A stretch of DNA of 64,000 nt, from NCBI GenBank assembly GCA_002840505.1, contig PHBC01000005.1:62001-126000 (forward strand), given 5' to 3'. The translations under genes were made by a program, and so were the position numbers. The notes beneath the pieces were generated by a model. That model had not been told where the DNA came from. It was given only the letters and a program-made list of their open reading frames with translations, and ran no database searches. Every line of letters begins with the position of its first letter. Within the stretch, counting starts at the first letter, position 1. Positions 49,414 through 58,318 of the stretch are shown piece by piece. Source of the stretch: Deltaproteobacteria bacterium HGW-Deltaproteobacteria-2. GTDB taxonomy: Bacteria > Desulfobacterota > Syntrophia > Syntrophales > Smithellaceae.

Positions 49414-50556
49414 TTAATGCTCCAATGAATCCAGGCACCGTCGGGCAATAAGCGCAGAGTTGAAATTATGGGTAACATAATCCCTTAATTGCATGCCTTT
49501 TTCCGCGGCGCCCTGTTGATCTTCGAACACCTGACGCATTAATTGCCGGGCGTGTGCCAGATCAGGATCTGCCCACAGCTGGTCAAGGGTATATGATTGT
49601 CCGCCTTTCTCACAGCGAACAGGTATCAATCCATAGCTCACGTGATAAGAAAGATTTTCCGGCAGGTAATCAAGAACGCCGCCTAAGCCTGTTATGATTA
49701 TTGGTTTGCCCCACCAGGCCGCTTCATACGAACCCATTCCCCATCCTTCGCCGCGCCCGAGGGAAATAAAACAATCACCTCTTTTGTGAAGCCAGGCTAT
49801 ATCACTATCAGATAGTTCTTCGTCCAGGCAGATAATTTCCGGTCTACTCGTCCGGTCTTTCATGATATTTCTGAAAGTGTTCGCCGTTTTCACCGGCGTT
49901 GATTGCCATGGTTTGCGCCAATTACGTTTGTATTTTGTGAAATCGTGTTTTCCTGTTTTTATAACAAGGGCGACCGGTTCCTGCGAACTGAATTCCGACA
50001 AAAAAGCTTCAATCAAAAGCCATGGCGCTTTCCTGTCGCTCCAAACGCCAACGTTGTAAAAAACAAATCGCTCACCAATCTGTTTCATCAGTTTATTCAG
50101 TTTCGGAGATGGCAAAACATCCGGGGACTTTCCCTGGAATTGGGATATATGTGGTAAAACTTCAATCCTTGTTTGAACACCACATTCGTGAAATACTTTC
50201 TTGTTCCAGTTGCACGGCACAAAGATTCCGTCCATAATATTCAAAAGCTTCGCCCAGTGGCGGGGGATTTTATCAGTTTCCCACGTAGTGTACCCCCATA
50301 TTTTTTTAAGTTTTATCTTTTGTTCTTGCTCGAATTTAAGCCAGGAGGGGTAGTATTCGGGCATTGTATGAACAATGACATTTTTATAGTCTTCCCTGAT
50401 CTGTGGTACCGAATACGGTTTATAGGCCGAAGCGCCCCCCGCAACAGGCACCCAATGCACAACTGCGTTTTCCTGCCGCAAAGCCGAAACCATAGTTTTT
50501 GCCGCAATGCTGTAACCGGTTGAATCATTAAATCCAATATACTTTATTGTTTTCAT
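49414..50556 (-). CDS. GT4-type glycosyltransferase
   Basis: About 380 residues; ATG 50556 (MKTIKYIGFNDSTGYS) or an upstream GTG 50565. GT-B fold: Rossmann half with FVPCNWNKKVF, hinge and nucleotide-sugar site FYNVGVWSDRKAPWLLIEAF, and the family E-x7-E region RGEGWGMGSYEAAWWGKPIIITG. Last of a row of minus-strand glycosyltransferases (53802 to 49414) with very short gaps, so one operon. Confidence 0.8.
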   Translation of the reverse strand: MKTIKYIGFNDSTGYSIAAKTMVSALRQENAVVHWVPVAGGASAYKPYSVPQIREDYKNVIVHTMPEYYPSWLKFEQEQKIKLKKIWGYTTWETDKIPRHWAKLLNIMDGIFVPCNWNKKVFHECGVQTRIEVLPHISQFQGKSPDVLPSPKLNKLMKQIGERFVFYNVGVWSDRKAPWLLIEAFLSEFSSQEPVALVIKTGKHDFTKYKRNWRKPWQSTPVKTANTFRNIMKDRTSRPEIICLDEELSDSDIAWLHKRGDCFISLGRGEGWGMGSYEAAWWGKPIIITGLGGVLDYLPENLSYHVSYGLIPVRCEKGGQSYTLDQLWADPDLAHARQLMRQVFEDQQGAAEKGMQLRDYVTHNFNSALIARRCLDSLEH

Positions 50557-50601
50557 ATCTTTCACGGAGGTCTTGATTAATTTTTTGACAGATGATATTT
50601 T

Positions 50602-51576
50602 TTAAACCTTTGCTGTAAGCGCAGATTCCGGCGGAGTATTTTTGCCCCATCTGTATATTTTCCCCAGATATTTTCTGCCGGTGAATGTTCCATTTTCTAA
50701 AACAGCGTTTATTTTCTGTAATTCAAATTGCAAACGGCCACATGATATACTTTCAGGCAAAAAAGGCCGGGCCAGTTCGGCGTAAGCTGCTTTGGAAAAT
50801 CTTACATATTCAGGTGTCAATCTTCCGGCATGGAAATAAGAGGTGTCAATTCTTTTGCGGTCCCACCACATATGACTCCAAAGATGGATACTGTATACTT
50901 CATCGAGATTCGGCTGGGGCTTTTCAAAAATGCCACTGATTCCCTCTCCTGTCCAGTCATAAAAAAAGAATGACTGTTGGGGTTCCACGTGAATCCATTC
51001 CGGATGTTCACGGCTCAACCGGTAAGGCAGAAAAGTGCTGTGAGCGCTCCACGTGCCGTCAAAGCATTCATATGTTCGCGCCAGCAGAAGTTTGGCAAAA
51101 TTCGAATTTGGTGCTCCCATCATCCAGGCATTGCAAAGAGATCCTCCTGCCGCTTGTGCGGCTGCCACTGTCCAATCTATCTTTTCCATGCCCATGACAA
51201 ATTCATGTTCAAAAAAATGATTGGGGAGTTTGTTAATAAACAGTGTGTCTATATCGGCGTATATTCCACCATACTTAACCAAAATTTTCAGACGGGCAAT
51301 ATCAGAAAGATGAGCGTAGCGGTATTTACCAATGGCGGCATCGTTATATGAAAAGGAAGAAATGAATTTGTCCGGTTCAATTTTACGCAGTTGCAAGGAT
51401 GGGGCTATAATGTCCCACCATGGTCCCCAGGGCATATACTGATAATGAAACATGACAGCATCCGGTTTGTTGATACTCATACAGGAAGCGATGCAAAGAT
51501 AATGCATTAAATGGAATGGCTCTGTTTGCGGGCGGAGTCCAAACACAAAATGAAATATTCGAGGTGTTTTTTTCAT
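50602..51576 (-). CDS. GT32-like glycosyltransferase (DXD sugar-binding)
   Basis: 324 residues. PRIFHFVFGLRP at the N-terminus and ARLKILVKYGGIYADIDTLF carry the DxD motif of the Gly_transf_sug (GT32) family; YSIHLWSHMWWD at the end matches the conserved His-Trp region. It probably adds a hexose to a surface polysaccharide. It starts 4 bp after the stop of the GT4 gene upstream. Confidence 0.82.
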   Translation of the reverse strand: MKKTPRIFHFVFGLRPQTEPFHLMHYLCIASCMSINKPDAVMFHYQYMPWGPWWDIIAPSLQLRKIEPDKFISSFSYNDAAIGKYRYAHLSDIARLKILVKYGGIYADIDTLFINKLPNHFFEHEFVMGMEKIDWTVAAAQAAGGSLCNAWMMGAPNSNFAKLLLARTYECFDGTWSAHSTFLPYRLSREHPEWIHVEPQQSFFFYDWTGEGISGIFEKPQPNLDEVYSIHLWSHMWWDRKRIDTSYFHAGRLTPEYVRFSKAAYAELARPFLPESISCGRLQFELQKINAVLENGTFTGRKYLGKIYRWGKNTPPESALTAKV

Positions 51577-51580
51577 ATTC

Positions 51581-52858
51581 CTAATTCAAGCCGGTATGCA
51601 GTAACTGACTTGTCCAGACTTGGTTAATAATTTCGGGGCTGTATTTTAAAGCCACAAGACCCAAAGCCTGTCTTGATATTTCATCGGCAAATTTATTGTC
51701 TGTCATTAATTGCATGCACGCTTCTGCAAAACGCCGGGCATCATCTTCAGTAATTAAATGTACTCTGTTTTCAACATCCAGTCCCTCGCATCCCTTGGAT
51801 GTCGAAACAACAGGGACTCCATGGGCAAATGCTTCCAGTATTTTAATTCTGGTTCCTCCTCCTCCGCGGATAGGCGCAATAACAATATCCGCTTTTTCAT
51901 ATTCCTGGTGAAGGTCTTTTACCCATCCTGTAAATTCTATTTCGGGGAACTTTTCTAATCGCTTTCTCCATTTATTTTGCGGAAGGGCTCCGACAACACG
52001 CAACTCCCAGGGTTGCCGGCTTTTTTCTCTAAGTATCGGTACTATTTGATCGGCAAAAAATAATAAACCATCGATATTAGGATAATATCCCAATGTTCCT
52101 ACAAAAAGAATTGTAAAAATCCCGTTGACCTCATGGATTTTTAAATTCTTCGGAATTGGTACGACATTTGGAAGGACAGAAATAACTTTGTCCGGGAATC
52201 TGTTTTGGAGAATATTTTTGTCATGAAGAGAGCATGTAAATATTTGATCATATCCGGGAATATTTTTTGTCTCCATGTTGAAAAATATTGTTGATTCATT
52301 ATTTAGTCTTGATGCCCGAATAAAATCTTTGTTTCGAAAGTATAATTTACTGATTGATTTTCGTGTTTCCGATTCTATATCATCCATATCGAGAGAGTAA
52401 AAAGAATTAAGCCCATGTTTTTTTAGTATTTCAGCTACAGATGTCAGATAAAGCCTGAATACATGTACGCAATCGAAAGTCATACTGGCTATCATTGCCA
52501 GATTTTTATCATACTGCAAATAATTATTGTCGCCTGAATCTGCAACAAAAGAAAGATCATTTTCTTTGATAAAGTGTTTAAGATTATCCATTAAACGACG
52601 ACTACGGTGCCACAGGCTGAATTTCCATCCCGAGAACCGGTAGCGACAAATATAGTTTACGTTTTCACAATATTTATTAATATTTGTATCATATAAAGGT
52701 CTTTCGGGAGTAGTGCCCGCAACAAGAAGATGGATTGAATATATGCGACTAAGACTTACAATCTGATAATATGGCCTCATGGCCAGGCCGGGTCCGTCGG
52801 GAGAAGGAAACACCGGAGAAATAAATAAGAGTCTTGGTTTTATTAACTTTGGAGCCAT
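51581..52858 (-). CDS. GT4-type glycosyltransferase
   Basis: 425 residues. N-terminal PRLLFISPVFPSPDGPGLAMRPYY, catalytic half from about 255 with ILFVGTLGYYPNIDGLLFF, donor-binding ADIVIAPIRGGGGTRIKILEAFAHGVPVVST (the E-x7-E-like signature). It starts 16 nt before the end of the preceding glycosyltransferase gene, so the two are coupled. Confidence 0.85.
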   Translation of the reverse strand: MAPKLIKPRLLFISPVFPSPDGPGLAMRPYYQIVSLSRIYSIHLLVAGTTPERPLYDTNINKYCENVNYICRYRFSGWKFSLWHRSRRLMDNLKHFIKENDLSFVADSGDNNYLQYDKNLAMIASMTFDCVHVFRLYLTSVAEILKKHGLNSFYSLDMDDIESETRKSISKLYFRNKDFIRASRLNNESTIFFNMETKNIPGYDQIFTCSLHDKNILQNRFPDKVISVLPNVVPIPKNLKIHEVNGIFTILFVGTLGYYPNIDGLLFFADQIVPILREKSRQPWELRVVGALPQNKWRKRLEKFPEIEFTGWVKDLHQEYEKADIVIAPIRGGGGTRIKILEAFAHGVPVVSTSKGCEGLDVENRVHLITEDDARRFAEACMQLMTDNKFADEISRQALGLVALKYSPEIINQVWTSQLLHTGLN

Positions 52859-53802
52859 GTGAAATCCAGCGGCTTTCTTTTTAAGAATTTGTCTGTCAGC
52901 GTGATTCCATATCTATAAAGTCTTTTCCTGATCAGCAGAATCAGTATTCTGACGCCATAAAGAGGATTGCTCATCAATAGCTCAATTATAGACGGTGAAT
53001 ACCAGGAGTTGTCGGCTATCCGTTGAAATATTATTTTCAGTGTAAATTCATTCCATCGATTTTTGTTTTCCATGGAATCAAGCATAAGTCTGATATAAGT
53101 TTCTTTGGAGCGCGCAGGAGAACCGTCCGGATGAAATGGATTATTCCTCAACGTGATTTTGTCACTATGCTGCCGTACACCAGAAAATGCCGTATCTGTT
53201 GTTGTGAGTTTATTAATATTTTGCATAAGAGAGAACCAGAACAGCATATCTTCTCCATGCCAGATATCTTCTCTGAATCGCAGTGAGCCAATAGACTCTC
53301 TACAGACAAGACAAGATCCTATCGTAATCCCGTTAATAAGCATAGTGGTTATTGGGTCTTTTTTGTATGGTCTGAGATTAATTGCTCCGATTGCGTCTTG
53401 AGGATAAAAAACAGGTAAACCTTCTCTAAAACAGACCGCCCGCGCGATTATCATCTCTGCGTTTTTTTCAAACTGGATGCTTTCAAAACAAGCTTTAATA
53501 AAATCAGGGGCAAGAATATCGTCATCATCCAAAAACAATATCCAGTCGCCATTCGATTTTTCAATTCCTATATTGCGCGCATACCCCGGCCCTTTATTTG
53601 CCTGAAGACGGACAAGGTTAATCAAACCGGAGCTATTCTCGATTTTGGAAAGTTCATTTAGGTGTTCAGAGTCCGAGCCGTTATCAATTATTATAATTTC
53701 TGAAGAAGGATATGTCTGTTTCAAAACGGATTTTACGGATTGAGCAAGCAATTTCGGCCGGTTAAAGGTTGGAATAATAACGGAAACGCTATACCGTTGC
53801 AT
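52843..53802 (-). CDS. family 2 glycosyltransferase
   Basis: 319 residues from ATG 53802 (RYSVSVIIPTFNRPKLL follows); a longer form from 53844 is possible but unusual for the family. GT-A signs: VSVIIPTFNRP, IIIDNGSDSEH, NKGPGYARNIGIEKS and the metal-binding FLDDDDILAP; acceptor-side IWHGEDMLFWFSL. First gene of the glycosyltransferase operon. Confidence 0.87.
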   Translation of the reverse strand: MQRYSVSVIIPTFNRPKLLAQSVKSVLKQTYPSSEIIIIDNGSDSEHLNELSKIENSSGLINLVRLQANKGPGYARNIGIEKSNGDWILFLDDDDILAPDFIKACFESIQFEKNAEMIIARAVCFREGLPVFYPQDAIGAINLRPYKKDPITTMLINGITIGSCLVCRESIGSLRFREDIWHGEDMLFWFSLMQNINKLTTTDTAFSGVRQHSDKITLRNNPFHPDGSPARSKETYIRLMLDSMENKNRWNEFTLKIIFQRIADNSWYSPSIIELLMSNPLYGVRILILLIRKRLYRYGITLTDKFLKRKPLDFTWLQS

Positions 53803-54085
53803 AATATATTTCCATTCAAACAGGTTCAGGATACCTTGCGGCAATATGCTCTAAAATTTTCATATGGCGACCCGTGAAGTTTTAATAATCTGATACGATA
53901 TTGTTTCCGCTGAAACCGACTATAATGAATAACGCTCATTTAAGTCAATAAAATCTTGACCACACCACAGCAAAAAACAGAAACATTGAGTAGAATTGCT
54001 TCATGGTATAAAGTAAAAAAACAGATCGCTGATTTTTTGTGTATCGACTTAAATTAAGCAATAAAACCATCAGGTATGATCATCT

Positions 54086-55057
54086 GTGAAAGAAGTCCTG
54101 AAAATAAAATTTGCCGATTATCACGAAGGATTTAATCCTGAGAAAAATTTCTTCTGGGATCTCTTATCTGTTAAATATGATCTGCAAACTTCTGATCAAC
54201 CGGAAATTCTGATTTACACGTCTTTTGGCCGATCTCATGTAAACTTTAGGTGTCTGAAAATTTACTGGACAGGCGAGAACCGCAGACCCGATTTCAAACA
54301 ATGCGATTTTGCTTTTACTTTCGATGAACACAGCCAGGATGGAAAGAATTACAGGTTGCCACTCTATGTTCATTATCCGCACGCTTATGGTTTGGGTGAC
54401 TTAAGTTGCATTACAAACAGGAAACTAAACGGCGCCCAGGCAAATAAAGTCCCCCTTCAGAAGACGAGGTTTTGCAACATGGTCGTCTCGAATGCGCAGC
54501 GAGACAAAAAGTGTGAGGAGTTTTTTCATAAATTATCGAAATATAAAAAGGTTGATTCAGGCGGAAGGTATCTCAATAATATCGGAGGTCCTGTGCCGAA
54601 CAAACTTGATTTTATAAAAGATTACAAATTTACGATGTCTTTTGAGAATTCATCATACCCCGGATACACAACAGAGAAGATAATAGAACCCATGTTGGTG
54701 AAGAGCATACCTGTTTACTGGGGAAATCCGAACATTGCCAATGAATTCAATCCGGAGAGTTTTATAAATCTGCACGATTTTGCCACTATTGACGAAGCAA
54801 TTCAGCGAATAATTGAAATCGATCAGGATGATGAGCTTTACAACCATATGATATCAGCTCCATGTTTTCATGATGATAGAGTTCCATTGTATCTAACTAA
54901 TGATGCGATACTGGAGCGTTTTTCGGAAATTATCGACAAGAGAAAGAATTTTATTCCGGTAGCCCGCACATGGCGATATTATCCGCAGTACGTGATTGCG
55001 AAGTTAAAGGATGTTTGTGTGATCGTGTTAAAAAATATGAACCTCAGAATTTTATAG
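54086..55057 (+). CDS. GT10 fucosyltransferase-like protein
   Basis: 323 residues starting at GTG 54086. The segment KFTMSFENSSYPGYTTEKIIEPMLVKSIPVYWGNP is the diagnostic GDP-fucose site of the GT10 (alpha-1,3/1,4-fucosyltransferase) family. It would fucosylate a lipopolysaccharide or other surface glycan. Divergent from the glycosyltransferase operon, with which it probably cooperates. Confidence 0.88.
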   Translation: MKEVLKIKFADYHEGFNPEKNFFWDLLSVKYDLQTSDQPEILIYTSFGRSHVNFRCLKIYWTGENRRPDFKQCDFAFTFDEHSQDGKNYRLPLYVHYPHAYGLGDLSCITNRKLNGAQANKVPLQKTRFCNMVVSNAQRDKKCEEFFHKLSKYKKVDSGGRYLNNIGGPVPNKLDFIKDYKFTMSFENSSYPGYTTEKIIEPMLVKSIPVYWGNPNIANEFNPESFINLHDFATIDEAIQRIIEIDQDDELYNHMISAPCFHDDRVPLYLTNDAILERFSEIIDKRKNFIPVARTWRYYPQYVIAKLKDVCVIVLKNMNLRIL

Positions 55058-55253
55058 GTCTGATTATTTTGACTGAAAAAAGCAGAAGAACATTTTATTT
55101 ATTAAGAAAACGTTTGTGTCGAAAAATAAGAAAACAAAAATTTATTCTATTATAGAATAAAGCAAGTTCGTTAAAAAACCTGTTATTGGAAATGCTTCTA
55201 TAGATTTTGACAAGGAATTATCGAAGAGTCGCGGTAAATTATTTTAACAAAAA

Positions 55254-55293
55254 TTGACTTTATAAGTAACATATGTTACATTACAAATGTAAT
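55254..55293 (+). promoter_or_regulatory. promoter with two adjacent palindromic operators ahead of tetR-like gene
   Basis: TTGACT (55254-55259), 17-bp spacer, TACATT (55277-55282). The perfect palindrome GTAACATATGTTAC (55266-55279) covers the spacer and -10, and a second inverted repeat ATTACA-AA-TGTAAT (55280-55293) follows immediately. The two share the core TTACA. Arrangement typical of TetR autorepression. Confidence 0.65.
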
Positions 55294-55314
55294 TTGAAAC
55301 ATGATGGAGATTAC

Positions 55315-55905
55315 ATGCCGCCAAAAATGATTTTTAATAAATCAGATATTATTGATTCTTCCCTTGGCATTGTCAGAGAAAAGGGATTCAAACAACTGAG
55401 CGCCCGAGAAGTTGCAAGGAAATTGAGTTCATCAACGAGGCCTGTATACGAACATTTTCATTCAATGGCTGAGCTTAAAAAGTCGGTACTGCAAAAAACC
55501 GTTGATCTTCTCTATGATTATGTCACGCGACACTACACAAAAAATGCTTTCCTGAATACCGGCGTGGGATATGTTTTGTATGCAAGGGATCATAAGGAAT
55601 TTTTCAAGGTCATATTTCTCGAAGATAATGATGCTAGCGTAATAATCGATGAAATGCTGAAAAAAATAGACAAAGAGATGCTAAAGGTACCTTGCCTTAA
55701 GGAGCTTTCGCATAAAGAAAGAAAGTCCCTGTTGAAAAGAAGCTGGATATATACGCACGGATTTGCTGTTATGGTTTTTTCCGGATACATAAAAAACAAT
55801 CAGGATAATTATATTATCAGGATGCTGTCTGAAGGTGGTGCGATTTTTATTCAAGATGCTTTACGAAAACACAGTGAAAGTTGTGTTGCGGCTACCGGCA
55901 AATAA
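55315..55905 (+). CDS. TetR/AcrR-family regulator
   Basis: 196 residues from ATG 55315 (GGAGA ahead; an upstream in-frame ATG at 55273 lies inside the operator). N-terminal helix-turn-helix: IVREKGFKQLSAREVARKLSSSTRPVYEHFHSMAEL. The C-terminal ligand domain is helical and unassigned. Likely represses itself through the palindromes at 55266-55293 and possibly the acyl-CoA synthetase gene 66 bp downstream, which suggests an acyl-CoA or acid ligand. Confidence 0.82.
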   Translation: MPPKMIFNKSDIIDSSLGIVREKGFKQLSAREVARKLSSSTRPVYEHFHSMAELKKSVLQKTVDLLYDYVTRHYTKNAFLNTGVGYVLYARDHKEFFKVIFLEDNDASVIIDEMLKKIDKEMLKVPCLKELSHKERKSLLKRSWIYTHGFAVMVFSGYIKNNQDNYIIRMLSEGGAIFIQDALRKHSESCVAATGK

Positions 55906-55971
55906 TTTTATTGAACGGCTTATAACAAACTAAGATGCAATAGCCGACAGGACGATAAAGGAGATCTAATA

Positions 55972-58113
55972 ATGTCTGAAAATCCACTTCATTTACTTAT
56001 GAATCCGCGATCTATCGCAGTTGTAGGAGCAAACAATAGTCCATCAAAAATGGGCACGGTAATGGCGCTTAATGTTTTGAAGCAAGGCTATGAGGGGAAA
56101 ATTTTTCCGGTGCATCCCAAAGAAGAAACAGTCTTAGGACTTAAAGCTTACGCCTCTGTACAGGATTTGCCCGAAATTCCTGATTTGGCAATGCTGATAG
56201 TTCCCGCAAAATCCATCATTCATGTTTTGGAGAGTTTCGGCAAAATCGGCACGAAGAGGGCAATAATTATAACTGCCGGCTTCAAGGAAACAGGTGCGAC
56301 AGGACGGGAAATGGAAAAGAAAATCGGTGAAATAGCCGGGCGCTACGGGATGCGTTTTGTCGGTCCCAACTGTATGGGAGTAATCAACTCTCAAATTGCG
56401 TTAAACACAACGGTGTTGCCTATGGTCAAAGAACCTGGTTTGCTGGGTTTTGCTTCTCAAAGCGGTACTTATGTTAGTCAGGTTCTGCCGTACATGAAAA
56501 AAAGGGGATATCGCTTTAGCAAAGCTATCAGTCTGGGCAACGAAGCCAATATAAATATTGTTGATGCTCTGGAATATTTAGGAGAAGATGAACAAACTAA
56601 AGCCATCATGCTTTACATAGAAGGAATCCGCGAAGGGCAAAGATTTTTGGAAGTTGCCCGCAAGATCACACCGCATAAACCAATAGTGGCGCAATACGTA
56701 GGTGGTTCAGCCTCCGGCGCGCGCGCGATCCTCAGCCACACAGGAGCAATGACCGGTCCTGATTTCCTCTTCAGTGGTATTTTTAAACAAGCGGGCATAA
56801 TTCGGGTATACTCTGTTGAAGATCTTTACTCGCATGGCTGGACGCTGGCAACACAGCCGCAGATGCGAGGCAAACGCGTCGGTGTAATAACCAACTCCGG
56901 CGGCCCTTCAACAGCCATTTCTTATACCTGCGATTCTGTCGGTCTGGAAGTTCCCCGTTTTTCAGATGGTTTGCAAAAAGAAATTAGAAAACATATTGAA
57001 CCGCATGCGTCCTCCGCCAATCCCGTCGATATGACTTTCGATTTGAGTATGAAAAACCTTACGGTAACCCTGCCGGAAATTATGATAAAAAGCGGCGAAG
57101 TGGATGCTCTTGTCCTTCATGGTGTAATGATGAGCGGTTACATGCGCGAAATTTATATCCACTTTAAGGAACTGGCGGGAAATATTTCACTGGAAGAATT
57201 TTTAAAATTTGGTCAACCCATTGTACCCGGAGCATTTGAACTGCCTCATAAGTATCAAATGCCGATGCTAATATCTACTTTCTTTGATTGGGAAGATAAT
57301 TATACAACAGGTTATCGTGATACAAACACGCCGATTTTTTATTGTCCGGAAAATACCGCACGGGCATTGGGGTCTCTTTATCGCTACAAAGAAATAAAAG
57401 AACGCCAACCGGTTTGTAAAATCGATCTTCCGGCGGTGCGCGGACTTGCTTGCGATTTAATTCAACAGGCACAAGCAAATGGTCAAAAAGCTCTGGATGA
57501 ATATGCGGCTAAAAAATTACTTTCCTCCTATGGCGTAGCTGTGACAAAAGAAGCATTGGCCGCAACAGAGGAAGATGCTCTTGCTGCGGCAACGAAGATC
57601 GGCTACCCGGTAGCGATGAAAGCCTGCAGTTGGGAAATCATGCACAAGAGCGGTAAAGGTCTTATTGCTTTGAATGTGGAAAACGAAACCGTACTGAAAG
57701 CTGAATTTCAGAATATTCAAAAAAATGCGGGAAGAAACGTACCAGTGCTGATTCAGGAAATGCTGAAAGGTAACAGGGAATTTATGGCCGGCATGACACG
57801 TTTTGCCGGATTCGGTCCATGCGTTATTTTCGGCCTCGGCGGAGTTTTTACTGAAATCTACAAAGATACAACTCTGCGCCTGGCGCCTCTAGGCGATGCC
57901 GACACTCAGGAGATGTTCGCTGATATCCGTGCTAAGGACCTACTGGATGAGTTTAGGGGCATGCCGAAAGTCAGATTAGACAAGCTCTCTCAAATAATTC
58001 AAGCGTTGGGTAATGTTGCTTTGCTGCATCCCGAAATATCTGAAATCGATCTTAATCCGATTCTCATCAGTGGGGCCCAACCGGTTGTTGCCGATGCTTT
58101 GATTGTGCTGTAG
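55972..58113 (+). CDS. ADP-forming acyl-CoA (acetyl-CoA) synthetase, fused alpha-beta
   Basis: 713 residues. CoA-binding domain at about 5-130 (PRSIAVVGANNSPSKMG; MLIVPAKSIIHV), succinyl-CoA-ligase-like domains at 135-455 with the catalytic His in ILSHTGAMTGPD, and an ATP-grasp domain from about 490 to the end (ALDEYAAKKLLSSYGVAV; GFGPCVIFGLGGVFTE; EIDLNPILI). It converts acyl-CoA plus ADP and phosphate to acid plus ATP, an energy-conserving step in fermenting anaerobes. AAGGAG before the ATG. Follows the TetR gene by 66 bp. Confidence 0.93.
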   Translation: MSENPLHLLMNPRSIAVVGANNSPSKMGTVMALNVLKQGYEGKIFPVHPKEETVLGLKAYASVQDLPEIPDLAMLIVPAKSIIHVLESFGKIGTKRAIIITAGFKETGATGREMEKKIGEIAGRYGMRFVGPNCMGVINSQIALNTTVLPMVKEPGLLGFASQSGTYVSQVLPYMKKRGYRFSKAISLGNEANINIVDALEYLGEDEQTKAIMLYIEGIREGQRFLEVARKITPHKPIVAQYVGGSASGARAILSHTGAMTGPDFLFSGIFKQAGIIRVYSVEDLYSHGWTLATQPQMRGKRVGVITNSGGPSTAISYTCDSVGLEVPRFSDGLQKEIRKHIEPHASSANPVDMTFDLSMKNLTVTLPEIMIKSGEVDALVLHGVMMSGYMREIYIHFKELAGNISLEEFLKFGQPIVPGAFELPHKYQMPMLISTFFDWEDNYTTGYRDTNTPIFYCPENTARALGSLYRYKEIKERQPVCKIDLPAVRGLACDLIQQAQANGQKALDEYAAKKLLSSYGVAVTKEALAATEEDALAAATKIGYPVAMKACSWEIMHKSGKGLIALNVENETVLKAEFQNIQKNAGRNVPVLIQEMLKGNREFMAGMTRFAGFGPCVIFGLGGVFTEIYKDTTLRLAPLGDADTQEMFADIRAKDLLDEFRGMPKVRLDKLSQIIQALGNVALLHPEISEIDLNPILISGAQPVVADALIVL

Positions 58114-58133
58114 AAAAATTACTATGAGAAAAG

Positions 58134-58310
58134 TTGCCCAAAAGTCATTTTCGCTTAAGCATAAATCGTTTTGGGTAAATCTAAGCCTCGCTTAAGGCGA
58201 TTACAAAACTCGCCTTTGGCTCAAACAATTGTAATCCCTTCTCTTAAGCTTCGCCAAGATTTAAAGCCAAAACGCTTAAATGGCCGCTCAAATGGATTTT
58301 GGGAGAGCAA
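58134..58310. repeat. 177-bp imperfect palindrome between convergent genes
   Basis: Nested inverted repeats span the region. TTGC-CCAAAAGTCATTT (58134) matches the reverse complement of the end (AAATGGATTTTGGGAGAGCAA). Next inward are CGTTTTGGG/GCCAAAACG and AAATCTAAGCCTCGCTTAAG against CTTAAGCTTCGCCAAGATTT, and the centre is GATTACAA / TTGTAATC around CTCGCCTTTGGCTC. It could fold as a cruciform or a very long hairpin RNA, acting as a two-way terminator or a non-autonomous repeat. Confidence 0.7.
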
Positions 58311-58318
58311 CGAATGCG

